Shown: one piece after another, positions 55,894-63,284 of the stretch
Numbering within the stretch: the stretch's first letter is position 1
Layout of the letters: every line of letters begins with the position of its first letter
Made by a program: the position numbers and the translations under genes
NCBI RefSeq assembly: GCF_006345815.1
Contig: NZ_VCIG01000038.1
Location: 848,539-912,538, forward strand
Direction of reading: 5' to 3'
From: Ochrobactrum sp. CGA5
Lineage (GTDB): Bacteria; Pseudomonadota; Alphaproteobacteria; Rhizobiales; Rhizobiaceae
Length of the DNA: 64,000 nt
The notes under the pieces: model-generated
The model's database searches: none
Told to the model about the DNA's origin: nothing
Seen by the model: the letters and a program-made list of their open reading frames with translations, nothing else

Positions 55894-56957
55894 TTCACGG
55901 TTTCCGCAAGATTCTTCGGCCACTCGGCATTGGGATCAAGCTTGACATAAGCCATGCCCGGCAACCCTGTTTTCACTTGCTGGATATATTTTTGAAGCAG
56001 TTCTTGCGGGATTTTTGCTTTCACACGGAACATCAGCTTCTGTCGCTCTTCCTCCGTTTCAACAGTCTTCGGCGTAAACTGGGCCACATCAGCGACAAAA
56101 CTTATTTTTGCAGGAATGACATATTGCGGCGCAGCATCAAGAACGATCCGGGCATCAGCACCGATGGCCACTCGCCCGGCCTGCGCCGTTGGCAGGAAGA
56201 AGGTCATGTAAACGTCGCTGACGTCTACAAGGTTAAGCACCCGCCCGCCTGCGGAAAGGACCTCACCCGGTTGAGCGACGCGATATTGAACGCGTCCCGG
56301 CTTCGGCGCTCTCAAAGTGGCGTCATTGATATCGGCCTCAATACTTGCGATTGCCGCCTTGGCGGCCTCAACCGATGCTTCGGCATCCACGACCTGCGCC
56401 TTCGCAGCCCCAATGGCTGCCTCCGTGGCTGCAAGCTGCGCCTTGGCTGCACCGACAGCAGCTCCTGCGCCCTGTGCCGTTGCGCGATCATCGTCCAGAA
56501 CTTGCTGAGAAACCGTACGCGATTGCGTCAATTGCTGGGAGCGCGCCAGGCGGCGCTGTGCAGCGTCCAACTGCGCCTCTCGCTGCGCGACGGTGGCTTC
56601 CGCAGCCGTACGTTCGGCCTCGCGCTGCGTAACCAGACTGCGCGCCGTCTCGATACCAATCTCCGCCCGGCGCAATTGTGCCTCAGCCTGCTTGCGCTGG
56701 CTTTCCAGCTGATCCGTGTCCATCCGTGCGAGGATATCATTTGCTTGCACGAAATCGCCCTCATCCGCGAGAATCTCGCGAATACGCCCCGGGCTCTTCG
56801 TCGAAATATCAATTTCAACGGCTTCAATGCGACCGTTACCCTTAGCGATACCTTCCGACAATCCATCGCCACTTAACGCTTTCCAGGCATAGTAACCACC
56901 TGCGGCAAGGACGATAATCGCTCCAGCCAGTATCCATTGCTTACGGTTGAAAGCCAT
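55890..56957 (-). CDS. HlyD-family membrane-fusion protein (YhiI-like)
   Basis: The 355-residue protein has one N-terminal membrane helix (about 9-26) and a biotinyl-lipoyl-like beta domain. A long alanine/glutamine-rich coiled-coil hairpin spans about 75-215, with repeated AEA/AAK heptads. The beta-barrel domain follows ([20 protein letters not shown]). It bridges the inner-membrane ABC exporter to an outer-membrane channel. It is the first gene of the operon, and the 530-bp upstream gap carries two FNR-type boxes. Confidence 0.93.
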   Translation of the reverse strand: MAFNRKQWILAGAIIVLAAGGYYAWKALSGDGLSEGIAKGNGRIEAVEIDISTKSPGRIREILADEGDFVQANDILARMDTDQLESQRKQAEAQLRRAEIGIETARSLVTQREAERTAAEATVAQREAQLDAAQRRLARSQQLTQSRTVSQQVLDDDRATAQGAGAAVGAAKAQLAATEAAIGAAKAQVVDAEASVEAAKAAIASIEADINDATLRAPKPGRVQYRVAQPGEVLSAGGRVLNLVDVSDVYMTFFLPTAQAGRVAIGADARIVLDAAPQYVIPAKISFVADVAQFTPKTVETEEERQKLMFRVKAKIPQELLQKYIQQVKTGLPGMAYVKLDPNAEWPKNLAETVK

Positions 56958-57194
56958 ATTGAAACACCCTCATTGCCATCGTCGTCACAATACCGTCTTC
57001 AAATGAAGCACCAGCAAGCGGTCACTGTCTGCAAAGGGTTTCATTATCCCCGCCCCGCCTCCAGCTTCAGCCAGAACCTTCTTGAGAGGATATGGAACTA
57101 CCTTTTCATTTAGCAACCGGTGAATTGGGGGGAAGCGATCGAGAAACGCAAACTCCCGGTTGGCATCGCTCTACCACGGTCACAATTGTTCGCT

Positions 57195-57208
57195 TTGATT
57201 AGAATCAA
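57195..57208. promoter_or_regulatory. perfect FNR/FixK box 1
   Basis: TTGAT-TAGA-ATCAA matches the FNR/FixK/FnrN consensus at all ten defined positions. On the minus strand it is followed by an extended -10 (TGGTAGAG, about 57169-57176), which would put the box near -41 for transcription toward hlyD (56957). On the plus strand a GATTAT -10 at 57226-57231 would start a transcript at the hairpin array. Confidence 0.7.
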
Positions 57209-57238
57209 GAATAACTAAAGTACAAGATTATTGAAGAC

Positions 57239-57385
57239 GCGGGTGCTGATTTGATGAAACAGAGGGGAGCAACGCCGACAGCACCCGCTGGCTGTCGATA
57301 GGCGGCGTTACGGAAAGATCGCGCTCATGCGCTCGACAGATTGATTTAGCCGGGGTGCCATTCGAGTAGGGCCTCGGCACCCCGG
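57239..57385. other. three-hairpin array between two FNR boxes, candidate structured RNA
   Basis: Three consecutive stems are present. GCGGGTGCTG (57239-57248) pairs with CAGCACCCGC (57279-57288). CTGTCGA (57292-57298) pairs with TCGACAG (57333-57339), with an inner GCGC-TCAT-GCGC. CCGGGGTGCC (57350-57359) pairs with GGCACCCCGG (57376-57385). The outer two stems are 10-bp perfect. No open frame with a ribosome-binding site covers it. Strand is undetermined; it could be a small RNA or part of the hlyD leader. Confidence 0.45.
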
Positions 57386-57445
57386 GTCACCGACTCTGGT
57401 GGAAACCGGCAACGGTTGTTGGTTAGCACTCGCTCAAACGGCGCT

Positions 57446-57459
57446 CTTTGATTTCAATC
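57446..57459. promoter_or_regulatory. perfect FNR/FixK box 2
   Basis: TTGAT-TTCA-ATCAA matches the consensus at all ten defined positions. On the minus strand it could activate a transcript starting near 57411 that runs through the hairpin array toward hlyD. It lies just outside the 3' end of the glycosidase-like gene. Confidence 0.7.
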
Positions 57460-57487
57460 AAACAGGTCACAATTCAGCAGTCGATCA

Positions 57488-58696
57488 TCAATTTTTCTCG
57501 CCAGTTTTCCGCGGCTTGCATTTGCCCCACGTTTTCTTCAGATAGTTCGACACACTTTTGAGCTTCGGATCTGATAGAAAACCCTGGCGAAAGAGAATGC
57601 TTCCCTTCACTTCTGGCAAAGATTCATTGAGTTCTAGCTGACGCTTGATTTCGGTCACACCCTCACCCGCCTGCCAACTCGGTTCAAGCGTAGTTCCGGT
57701 ACCAGCCCGATAGAGCGCCACACCGATATAGAGATCGGTCTTCGTACCACGCACCGTATCGACCCACCATTTGGCAATTGTTCCGAAAGATGCATCCTTG
57801 CGGCCAAAAGACCAGTAGATCTGCGGTGCTATATAATCGATCATGCCTTCTTTCACCCAGCGCCGAGTGTCGGCAAAGTCTCCATCATAGTTGGTTTTTC
57901 CGGCACGGGTGGCAGAACCGCGCGGGTCGTCCGCAGCGTTGCGCCATACACCGCTCGGACTGATGCCGAAACGAACATTTGGTTTGATCGACTTTATCTT
58001 GTCCGAGATTTCCCGCACCAGAGTATGGGTGTTGTAACGACGCCACTCGTATTTGCTTGAAAAGCGTGTGCCAAACTGCGCGTATGATTTGTCGTCGTCG
58101 AGTTTCGACGCTGCGGTTTCGTAGTAGAAGTAATCATCAAACTGAATGCCATCGACATCATACTTCTGCACGACCTCTGCCGTTACATTTGTCACCCATT
58201 CGCGGACCGCCGGTATACCAGGATCGAGGACATAACGGTCGGCTGAAACACCGACCCATTCGGGATGGGACTTGAAAACGCTGACCGGCGACTCGTTTGA
58301 AGAATTCCGCAATTCCTTGCGGGTAGACGGCTTGGTATCCATCGAGACACGATAGGGATTAAGCCAAGCATGCAGTTCTATGCCGCGCTTATGCGCCTCC
58401 TCAATTGCAAACTTTAGCGGATCAAAGCCGGGATCTTTTCCGAGTGTTCCCGTCAGATAGGATGACCACGGCAAATAGGATGACTGGTAAAATGCATCAG
58501 CGGTCGGCGAAACCTGAAAGATGACAGCATTGATACCATGCTCGGATGCCTCGTCGAAAAGCTTGAGCAGCTCTTCTTTCTGAAGCTTTATGCGTTCGGC
58601 ATCATCTTCGATGCGCGATGAACTGCGGGACGGCCAATCGAGATTGAGTACCGTCGCTATCCAACTGGCATGAAATGCGTCGCAATCAAGGGGCAT
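57488..58696 (-). CDS. GHL10 (YngK/DUF187-type) glycosidase-like protein
   Basis: The protein has about 402 residues. The TIM-barrel family features are clear: SWIATVLNLDWPSR at the N-terminus, INAVIFQVSPTADAFY, GIELHAWLNPYRV, VDGIQFDDYFYYE with acidic candidate catalytic residues, and FGISPSGVWRN. Members are usually secreted and linked to cell-wall or polysaccharide turnover. Here no signal peptide is visible: an in-frame stop lies upstream of the earliest start (TTG 58729), so the protein appears cytosolic. It is divergent from the universal stress gene. Confidence 0.87.
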   Translation of the reverse strand: MPLDCDAFHASWIATVLNLDWPSRSSSRIEDDAERIKLQKEELLKLFDEASEHGINAVIFQVSPTADAFYQSSYLPWSSYLTGTLGKDPGFDPLKFAIEEAHKRGIELHAWLNPYRVSMDTKPSTRKELRNSSNESPVSVFKSHPEWVGVSADRYVLDPGIPAVREWVTNVTAEVVQKYDVDGIQFDDYFYYETAASKLDDDKSYAQFGTRFSSKYEWRRYNTHTLVREISDKIKSIKPNVRFGISPSGVWRNAADDPRGSATRAGKTNYDGDFADTRRWVKEGMIDYIAPQIYWSFGRKDASFGTIAKWWVDTVRGTKTDLYIGVALYRAGTGTTLEPSWQAGEGVTEIKRQLELNESLPEVKGSILFRQGFLSDPKLKSVSNYLKKTWGKCKPRKTGEKN

Positions 58697-58791
58697 AAAA
58701 CCGTTCCGTCTAAACAACTTGTCAGGCAAGGGGTTTGATATGGCTCTTTATCGCATTAGCTTATAAATAGAAAAGCAATAGCGAGGGCAGC

Positions 58792-59235
58792 ATGTACAAG
58801 AATATTCTCGTAACAACCGATGGGTCAGAGTTTGCGGAGCGCGGGCTCCTTCACGCATTCAATCTGGCGCGTACAGTGGGTGCGAAGGTCACAGTACTGA
58901 CTGTGACCGCCCCCTATTCAGTTTCAGGGCTTCCTGGTGGCTGGACCGATAGCCCTGCCTTCATCGAGCGTTTCGAACAAGAATGGAACGACTATGCCGA
59001 TAGATCCCTCGCCCGCGCTCGCGAGCTGGCGGCTGGAGCTGAAGTCGAAGTTCATACGCTGCATGAAGTTGCCTCTCATCCGGCTACATCCATCATTGAG
59101 ACAGCCAAAGAACTGGGCAACGATCTCATCGTCATGGCGTCCCACGGTCGTCGTGGACTGAAAGGAATGCTGCTCGGCAGTCAGACCTATGAAGTCCTGA
59201 CTCGCGGCAACACACCGGTTCTGGTCGTAAAATAA
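58792..59235 (+). CDS. universal stress protein (UspA family)
   Basis: This 147-residue single-domain Usp begins YKNILVTTDGSEFAERGLLHA and ends with the ATP-binding motif HGRRGLKGMLLGSQTYEVL (G-x2-G-x9-G-S). It is probably an ATP-binding cytosolic stress protein. A TATAAA hexamer at 58762-58767 may be the -10. A TTGAT half-site at 58735 is present, but the second half of an FNR box is missing. It ends at a terminator shared with the convergent gene. Confidence 0.93.
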   Translation: MYKNILVTTDGSEFAERGLLHAFNLARTVGAKVTVLTVTAPYSVSGLPGGWTDSPAFIERFEQEWNDYADRSLARARELAAGAEVEVHTLHEVASHPATSIIETAKELGNDLIVMASHGRRGLKGMLLGSQTYEVLTRGNTPVLVVK

Positions 59236-59247
59236 AGCAACATCGAA

Positions 59248-59272
59248 AAGGCCCGAATATCGGGCCTTCTTC
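59248..59272. terminator. bidirectional rho-independent terminator
   Basis: AAGGCCCG and CGGGCCTT form an 8-bp perfect stem with an AATAT loop, then CTTCTT. It separates the convergent usp and PNPOx-like genes. Confidence 0.9.
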
Positions 59273-59276
59273 GTTG

Positions 59277-59711
59277 TCAACCAGCTTGGTGACCTGTTGC
59301 ACTGTCGATATCGATACGGAAGAAGATCGGATCAAGTTTGCGTTCTTTTCCGTCATTCCCAATCGTCTTGATGTATGCTGGTTCCCACCATGTCGGTTCC
59401 GACGCCATAAGTGCGACAATCGAGTTCTTCTCATCCTCAAGTTCGATCTCCCGATAATGACCAGTCAGCACCACAGTGCGCCATTTGGTCCGAGAATCTA
59501 TACGATCAAAAAGGATACAAACCGCATCGTTCTTGCGCATGGCTTCAGTCTTCTGCCCGTCAGTAGTAAAGGAGTAGAGTGAACCGCCGCTGAACCGGAA
59601 ACTGAGTGGTACTATAAACGGGTGATTATCGAGAACATATGCCAGCCGCCCCAGATGGGTGTGCTGTATCATGTCCCGGATATCGTATTCCGACATTTGC
59701 CTAATTATCAT
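59277..59711 (-). CDS. NimA-like pyridoxamine 5'-phosphate oxidase-family protein
   Basis: The 144-residue protein has the FMN-binding split-barrel of the Putative_PNPOx/NimA class: [45 protein letters not shown] and the tryptophan-rich PTWWEPAY segment. Related proteins reduce nitroimidazoles or bind flavin or heme. A near-perfect FNR box lies 60 bp upstream with a TTTATC -10 correctly placed, and GGAGGCG precedes the ATG. This indicates induction at low oxygen. The gene is next to a universal stress gene, a frequent partner in FNR regulons. Confidence 0.9.
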   Translation of the reverse strand: MIIRQMSEYDIRDMIQHTHLGRLAYVLDNHPFIVPLSFRFSGGSLYSFTTDGQKTEAMRKNDAVCILFDRIDSRTKWRTVVLTGHYREIELEDEKNSIVALMASEPTWWEPAYIKTIGNDGKERKLDPIFFRIDIDSATGHQAG

Positions 59712-59770
59712 GGCTCGCCTCCGCCGTTTGCCTATTCACCGATAAACTAACATAGGGCGGCGTCCCAGCT

Positions 59771-59784
59771 TTGACCGTAATCAA
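59771..59784 (-). promoter_or_regulatory. FNR/FixK box in front of the PNPOx-like gene
   Basis: Read on the minus strand, TTGAT-TACG-GTCAA matches nine of ten consensus positions. A TTTATC hexamer at 59741-59746 serves as -10, putting the box centre about 42 bp before the expected start, as in class II FNR promoters. Confidence 0.65.
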
Positions 59785-59805
59785 AACACAAGCAGGGCTA
59801 ATTTA

Positions 59806-60732
59806 TCAGACGAACAAACGCCCTTCCGCGATCTTCACTGCCGTACCTCCGATCCGGGCTCCTGTGAGCTGTTGCCTTGCAACGTCCAGCTCAAGGCGAA
59901 TGCGCGAAGGTCGCCCCATCTCCATTCCCTGTTCGATCCACCACTGCGAACTGCCGTCAACAGGCTTGTCATTCTTCTGGATCATGCCTGCAAAGGCGGC
60001 AGCAGCCGACCCCGTGGCTGGATCTTCGTAGACATTGGCGCCAGTTACAAACATGCGCGCATGGAAATGACTGTCGAACAGAATTGTTTCGCGACAATAA
60101 ACATAGATCGGCAAAGCCCGACCATCGACATGCGGCAGACTTTCGCTCACATAAACTGGATCAATAGACACTTTTGCCGCCGCAATCAGATTATGAACCG
60201 GTATGAGCAGATAGGGCGTGCCTGCACTCCAGACGGCAGGTGTATGGTTCTCGAACCCAATTTCATGCGTGCCGAGACCGATCGCGGCAGCTGCCTCCTC
60301 TCTCTCGACCTTGACGTCAACTCGCTCTGGCAAGCGAGGCAGATCGAATTCGGCAAATGCGCTATTTTCGCCGAGCATAACGCCGCAGCGCACGATGCCA
60401 ACTTTTTCTTCCAAAGCAACGAGCCTGTCCATTCCGTCACCGGTTTTTCGACGTCGAGCCAGCGATACAGCAGCCCCTACGGTCGGGTGCCCGGCAAAGG
60501 GAAGTTCGTAATCAGGTGTAAAGATGCGTACCGCCGCTTCGTGCGCGGGATTGCTCGGCGGAAAAATGAACACCGTCTCGGAAAGATTAAACTCGCGTGC
60601 GACGGCCTGCATGTGCGTGTCGGTCAAACCTGCGCTATCATGGACGACAGCCAGCGGATTTCCAGCCAGAGCCTTGTCGGCGAAAACGTCGAAAACCTCA
60701 TAAAATCTGCCGGAAACGGCGGCCTCACTCAT
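59806..60732 (-). CDS. PhzF-family isomerase
   Basis: The 308-residue protein has the two-domain diaminopimelate-epimerase-like fold. Catalytic Glu52 lies in FNLSETVFIF, and the substrate motifs are DYELPFAGHPTVG (about 75-87) and YEDPATGSAAAAF (about 239-251). PhzF proteins isomerise aromatic or related acids; most homologues outside phenazine clusters have unknown substrates. No other phenazine genes are nearby. It is upstream of the PNPOx-like gene on the same strand, but the FNR promoter lies between them. Confidence 0.93.
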   Translation of the reverse strand: MSEAAVSGRFYEVFDVFADKALAGNPLAVVHDSAGLTDTHMQAVAREFNLSETVFIFPPSNPAHEAAVRIFTPDYELPFAGHPTVGAAVSLARRRKTGDGMDRLVALEEKVGIVRCGVMLGENSAFAEFDLPRLPERVDVKVEREEAAAAIGLGTHEIGFENHTPAVWSAGTPYLLIPVHNLIAAAKVSIDPVYVSESLPHVDGRALPIYVYCRETILFDSHFHARMFVTGANVYEDPATGSAAAAFAGMIQKNDKPVDGSSQWWIEQGMEMGRPSRIRLELDVARQQLTGARIGGTAVKIAEGRLFV

Positions 60733-60860
60733 TCCTCATTCTCCCTCGACCTACTCACAAAATCGACGGCCTGGCCGATTTCAATCTAATGTCTCATACG
60801 TCGCATTATATGCGAGCATAGCTAATTTCGCGCCGCTGTCATCTGTAAGTCCGACCAAGT

Positions 60861-61571
60861 TTAGCGATTATTGAAATGCCAATCGGCAAAAGCTCGCACA
60901 TACGATGGGGTGGCTTCTCCCATCGCGCCTGCCGCTTTTACCGGTATGATCTCCGATAACTCCGGCTCTTCCTCCGCAGAAAGGTGTTGTTCAATCCGCG
61001 ATACCAGCCTCGTTGATGGCACGTCAAAATAATAACGGCGGAACAACGCTATGCTACGGTTTCCAGTCACGAGATTGATCTGCTGCTCCGCAAACGCATC
61101 CAGAAGATCAAGTCCTGTTTCCTCGCGAACCTCCCGTCGCCGATTGGCGTCATAATCGACATAACCATCGACAATGTCATTATCATCCACCGAGCCTGCC
61201 GGAAAATAAACCCTTCCTGCTCCCGCACTCTGTGCGCTCATGCGTCCAGCAATCAAATGTCCTTCACGTGAGACAATTACACCGACACCGAAAATGTGCC
61301 ACGGACGTTCCTGCGAGCTGTCACGTCGCCAATGCATCAGCGTCGCAAAGCTGGTACGTTGGAAATCAGCCTTAAAAGCACCGCCTGTCAATTCAGCTTT
61401 AGTCGCCAGATAGAATTCACCATCGAACAAAGTGGGGTTCGCCACCTGCTCACGTGTCCAGTTCGAAGCTATCGCGTCCTTATTCTCCACGGTATAAGGT
61501 AACGGACCGGGTAGCACCCGAACATAGGCACTATCGATAATGTGGACGGTATTCTCCCGAACCTTATTCAT
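60861..61571 (-). CDS. NUDIX hydrolase
   Basis: The 236-residue protein has the Nudix core REVREETGL at about residues 143-151. The first conserved Glu of the box (G-x5-E-x7-REV) is replaced by Val, and the Gly is not clearly placed, so the box is partly degenerate although the metal-binding REVREE is intact. About 100 residues precede the box, more than in minimal Nudix enzymes. The substrate is unknown. It starts 3 bp after the stop of the upstream endonuclease-family gene and is probably translated with it. Confidence 0.85.
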   Translation of the reverse strand: MNKVRENTVHIIDSAYVRVLPGPLPYTVENKDAIASNWTREQVANPTLFDGEFYLATKAELTGGAFKADFQRTSFATLMHWRRDSSQERPWHIFGVGVIVSREGHLIAGRMSAQSAGAGRVYFPAGSVDDNDIVDGYVDYDANRRREVREETGLDLLDAFAEQQINLVTGNRSIALFRRYYFDVPSTRLVSRIEQHLSAEEEPELSEIIPVKAAGAMGEATPSYVRAFADWHFNNR

Positions 61572-61574
61572 CGC

Positions 61575-62684
61575 TCAGACCATGTTTAATGTCACTGCGA
61601 CCGGGCAGTGATCGCTCGCCTTCGGGCGATCCCACCCGGTTCGCGGATAACGGTCGACCTGCTGGTCGGGCGGAAATATTGTGCGCCAGGGCTGGCCGCG
61701 CCGGATGATATTTGGAACCGCCTTCCCATTCTTCTCCGCGAATGAAGGAGAAGCCATGATGTAATCCAGTTGGCAAAGGTGACGCTCTTGTGGCCCGCGC
61801 GTATGGTATAGCGTCCAGCGATCCATAACGGGGCGGCGCTCGACCAGATTGACGGCGAAACCATCCCCTAAAAGCGCGTCGAGCGCACTTTCTTCTTCAA
61901 CCATAGGCGTGAACTGATAGCCGTTCCATTCGTCGCCGTCGATAACGATCCGCTCACGGTAATCATTGAAGTCACCGCAAATCAGCCAGCGCAGTTCCGC
62001 GGCCTTTGAAGGCCCGAACTTGTTCTCGATAATGCGGCGTATTGCTCTTGCCTCCGCGCGCCGCACAGGAAGCGAAGAGGTCCGTCCATCAAACCCGTTG
62101 CGCGCGCCCGACATTGATTTCATATGAGTCACGAAAAGCGATATGGGCTTTCCTGCGACGCGAAAATCCACATTCAGACAATCCCGCTTGAAAACGCGAT
62201 CATGGGGCTGAATCCCCAGTTCAGCGAGAACCGGCTCATACAGGCCAAAATCATTATAAGTTACATAGGCATAGCTCGTGACTTCGTCGACCTCTATAGG
62301 CTGCCCGTCCCGCGTCGTGTCACGCATCATAACGGCGACATCGATGCCACGACTGTCATTGCCGTCTATGAGATATTTATGCCGGAAGCCATGCCCTATC
62401 ATCTTGAAAAGATAGCCATACTCGAAGGCATTGAGAGCCGAGAGATTGTCCACCTCCTGTAGGCAAAGAATATCGGCACGCGTTTCGGCAATGGCGAGCG
62501 CCGTCATCTGGCGCGTATCGTCTGCGTGCGCCACGGTGCGCGCCTGCTCGAGAAGGCGATACTGCGCCTCATCGTTGATTTCGAATAGTTGCAAGGTGCG
62601 ATCCTGATGCAATTCGTTGCGAAAGCCGGAAAAATCGAACCGACGCATCAGATTTTCGACATTGAAGGTAGCGATGGTAAACAT
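61575..62684 (-). CDS. endonuclease/exonuclease/phosphatase-family protein
   Basis: The protein is 369 residues from ATG 62684; the open frame extends to 62819, but the fold begins FTIATFNVENLMRRFDF right at this start. The four core motifs are present: FNVEN, LCLQEVDN, CGDFNDY and a terminal SDHCPVAVTL. This superfamily cleaves phosphodiesters in nucleic acids, lipids or cofactors. There is no signal peptide. The adjoining NUDIX gene suggests a shared role in nucleotide or cofactor clean-up. Its promoter has a perfect TATAAT -10 under a palindrome at 62.77 kb. Confidence 0.9.
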   Translation of the reverse strand: MFTIATFNVENLMRRFDFSGFRNELHQDRTLQLFEINDEAQYRLLEQARTVAHADDTRQMTALAIAETRADILCLQEVDNLSALNAFEYGYLFKMIGHGFRHKYLIDGNDSRGIDVAVMMRDTTRDGQPIEVDEVTSYAYVTYNDFGLYEPVLAELGIQPHDRVFKRDCLNVDFRVAGKPISLFVTHMKSMSGARNGFDGRTSSLPVRRAEARAIRRIIENKFGPSKAAELRWLICGDFNDYRERIVIDGDEWNGYQFTPMVEEESALDALLGDGFAVNLVERRPVMDRWTLYHTRGPQERHLCQLDYIMASPSFAEKNGKAVPNIIRRGQPWRTIFPPDQQVDRYPRTGWDRPKASDHCPVAVTLNMV

Positions 62685-62766
62685 GTATCCGCAATCTCTC
62701 TGCTTGCCGGTCGATTGGCAAGAGGATGATTTCTGAAACGAATAAATTTCTGCCGAAGCGGTGACA

Positions 62767-62785
62767 TGGGTGTAAATTATACCCA
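62767..62785. promoter_or_regulatory. palindromic operator candidate between divergent genes
   Basis: TGGGTGTAAATTATACCCA is a 19-bp imperfect palindrome (TGGGT/ACCCA arms). It contains the minus-strand -10 TATAAT of the endonuclease-family gene and overlaps the promoter of the BA14K-like gene, so one regulator could block both. Confidence 0.45.
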
Positions 62786-62822
62786 TATATTGGGGGACGG
62801 TTGATTGAAGCGAGCCCAAACG

Positions 62823-63242
62823 ATGCGAAAGGTTTTGCGCCTGACGATACTGACAGGACTGTTCGTTGCAGGCATTGCGAGTGCAGCTTCAGCCGTCGAA
62901 CTGCGCAACAGCCAGTATCTTCCCTCGTTGAAACCGAGCGGACCGTTGATTATCGGCGGTCAGGCAGGCGCGAATCGCACAGATCCGACCGCTCGCAACT
63001 GCTACGGCTCAACGCTTTGCCGGGAGAGTGGAACTTATATTACCGAGCACGGCGTATTAAACTACAAGAACGGCGACGCACTGCAATATCGACGCACGAT
63101 GCAGCCGCCAACCGCCGGTGCGCGACCAAGCAGCAATCATATCCAGTGGTGCTCGAACCGCTATCGCAGCTACCGGACATCCGACAACACATTCCAACCG
63201 CTGGCTGGTCCGAGGACTGGCTGCAATTCGCCATTCCAGTAG
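62823..63242 (+). CDS. BA14K-like small secreted protein
   Basis: The protein is 139 residues from ATG 62823. A signal peptide ends near ASAASA (about residue 24), and the C-terminal motif IQWCSNRYRSYRTSDNTF, then GPRTGCNSPF, matches the BA14K family (immunoreactive 14-kDa Brucella protein). TTG starts at 62801 or 62805 are alternatives; the one at 62805 has GGGGGA seven bases upstream, so the start is uncertain. BA14K proteins have a lectin-like role proposed in Brucella and are important for smooth surface phenotype and host interaction. Confidence 0.8.
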   Translation: MRKVLRLTILTGLFVAGIASAASAVELRNSQYLPSLKPSGPLIIGGQAGANRTDPTARNCYGSTLCRESGTYITEHGVLNYKNGDALQYRRTMQPPTAGARPSSNHIQWCSNRYRSYRTSDNTFQPLAGPRTGCNSPFQ

Positions 63243-63243
63243 G

Positions 63244-63268
63244 AAAAAAGCCGGGCCTGCACCCGGCT
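63244..63268 (-). terminator. rho-independent terminator of the aminotransferase gene
   Basis: AGCCGGG pairs with CCCGGCT around a 6-base loop; on the minus strand the stem is followed by TTTTTT. It probably also limits read-through from the plus-strand BA14K-like gene. Confidence 0.85.
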
Positions 63269-63284
63269 AATTACTCCCACGAAC

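Noticed and set aside
56958-57487. RNase P RNA, 6S RNA or tmRNA in the hairpin-rich gap
   Set aside because: Diagnostic conserved segments of these RNAs are absent on both strands.
58735-58748. FNR box before the universal stress gene
   Set aside because: Only the first half-site TTGAT is present; the second half reads CTCTT.
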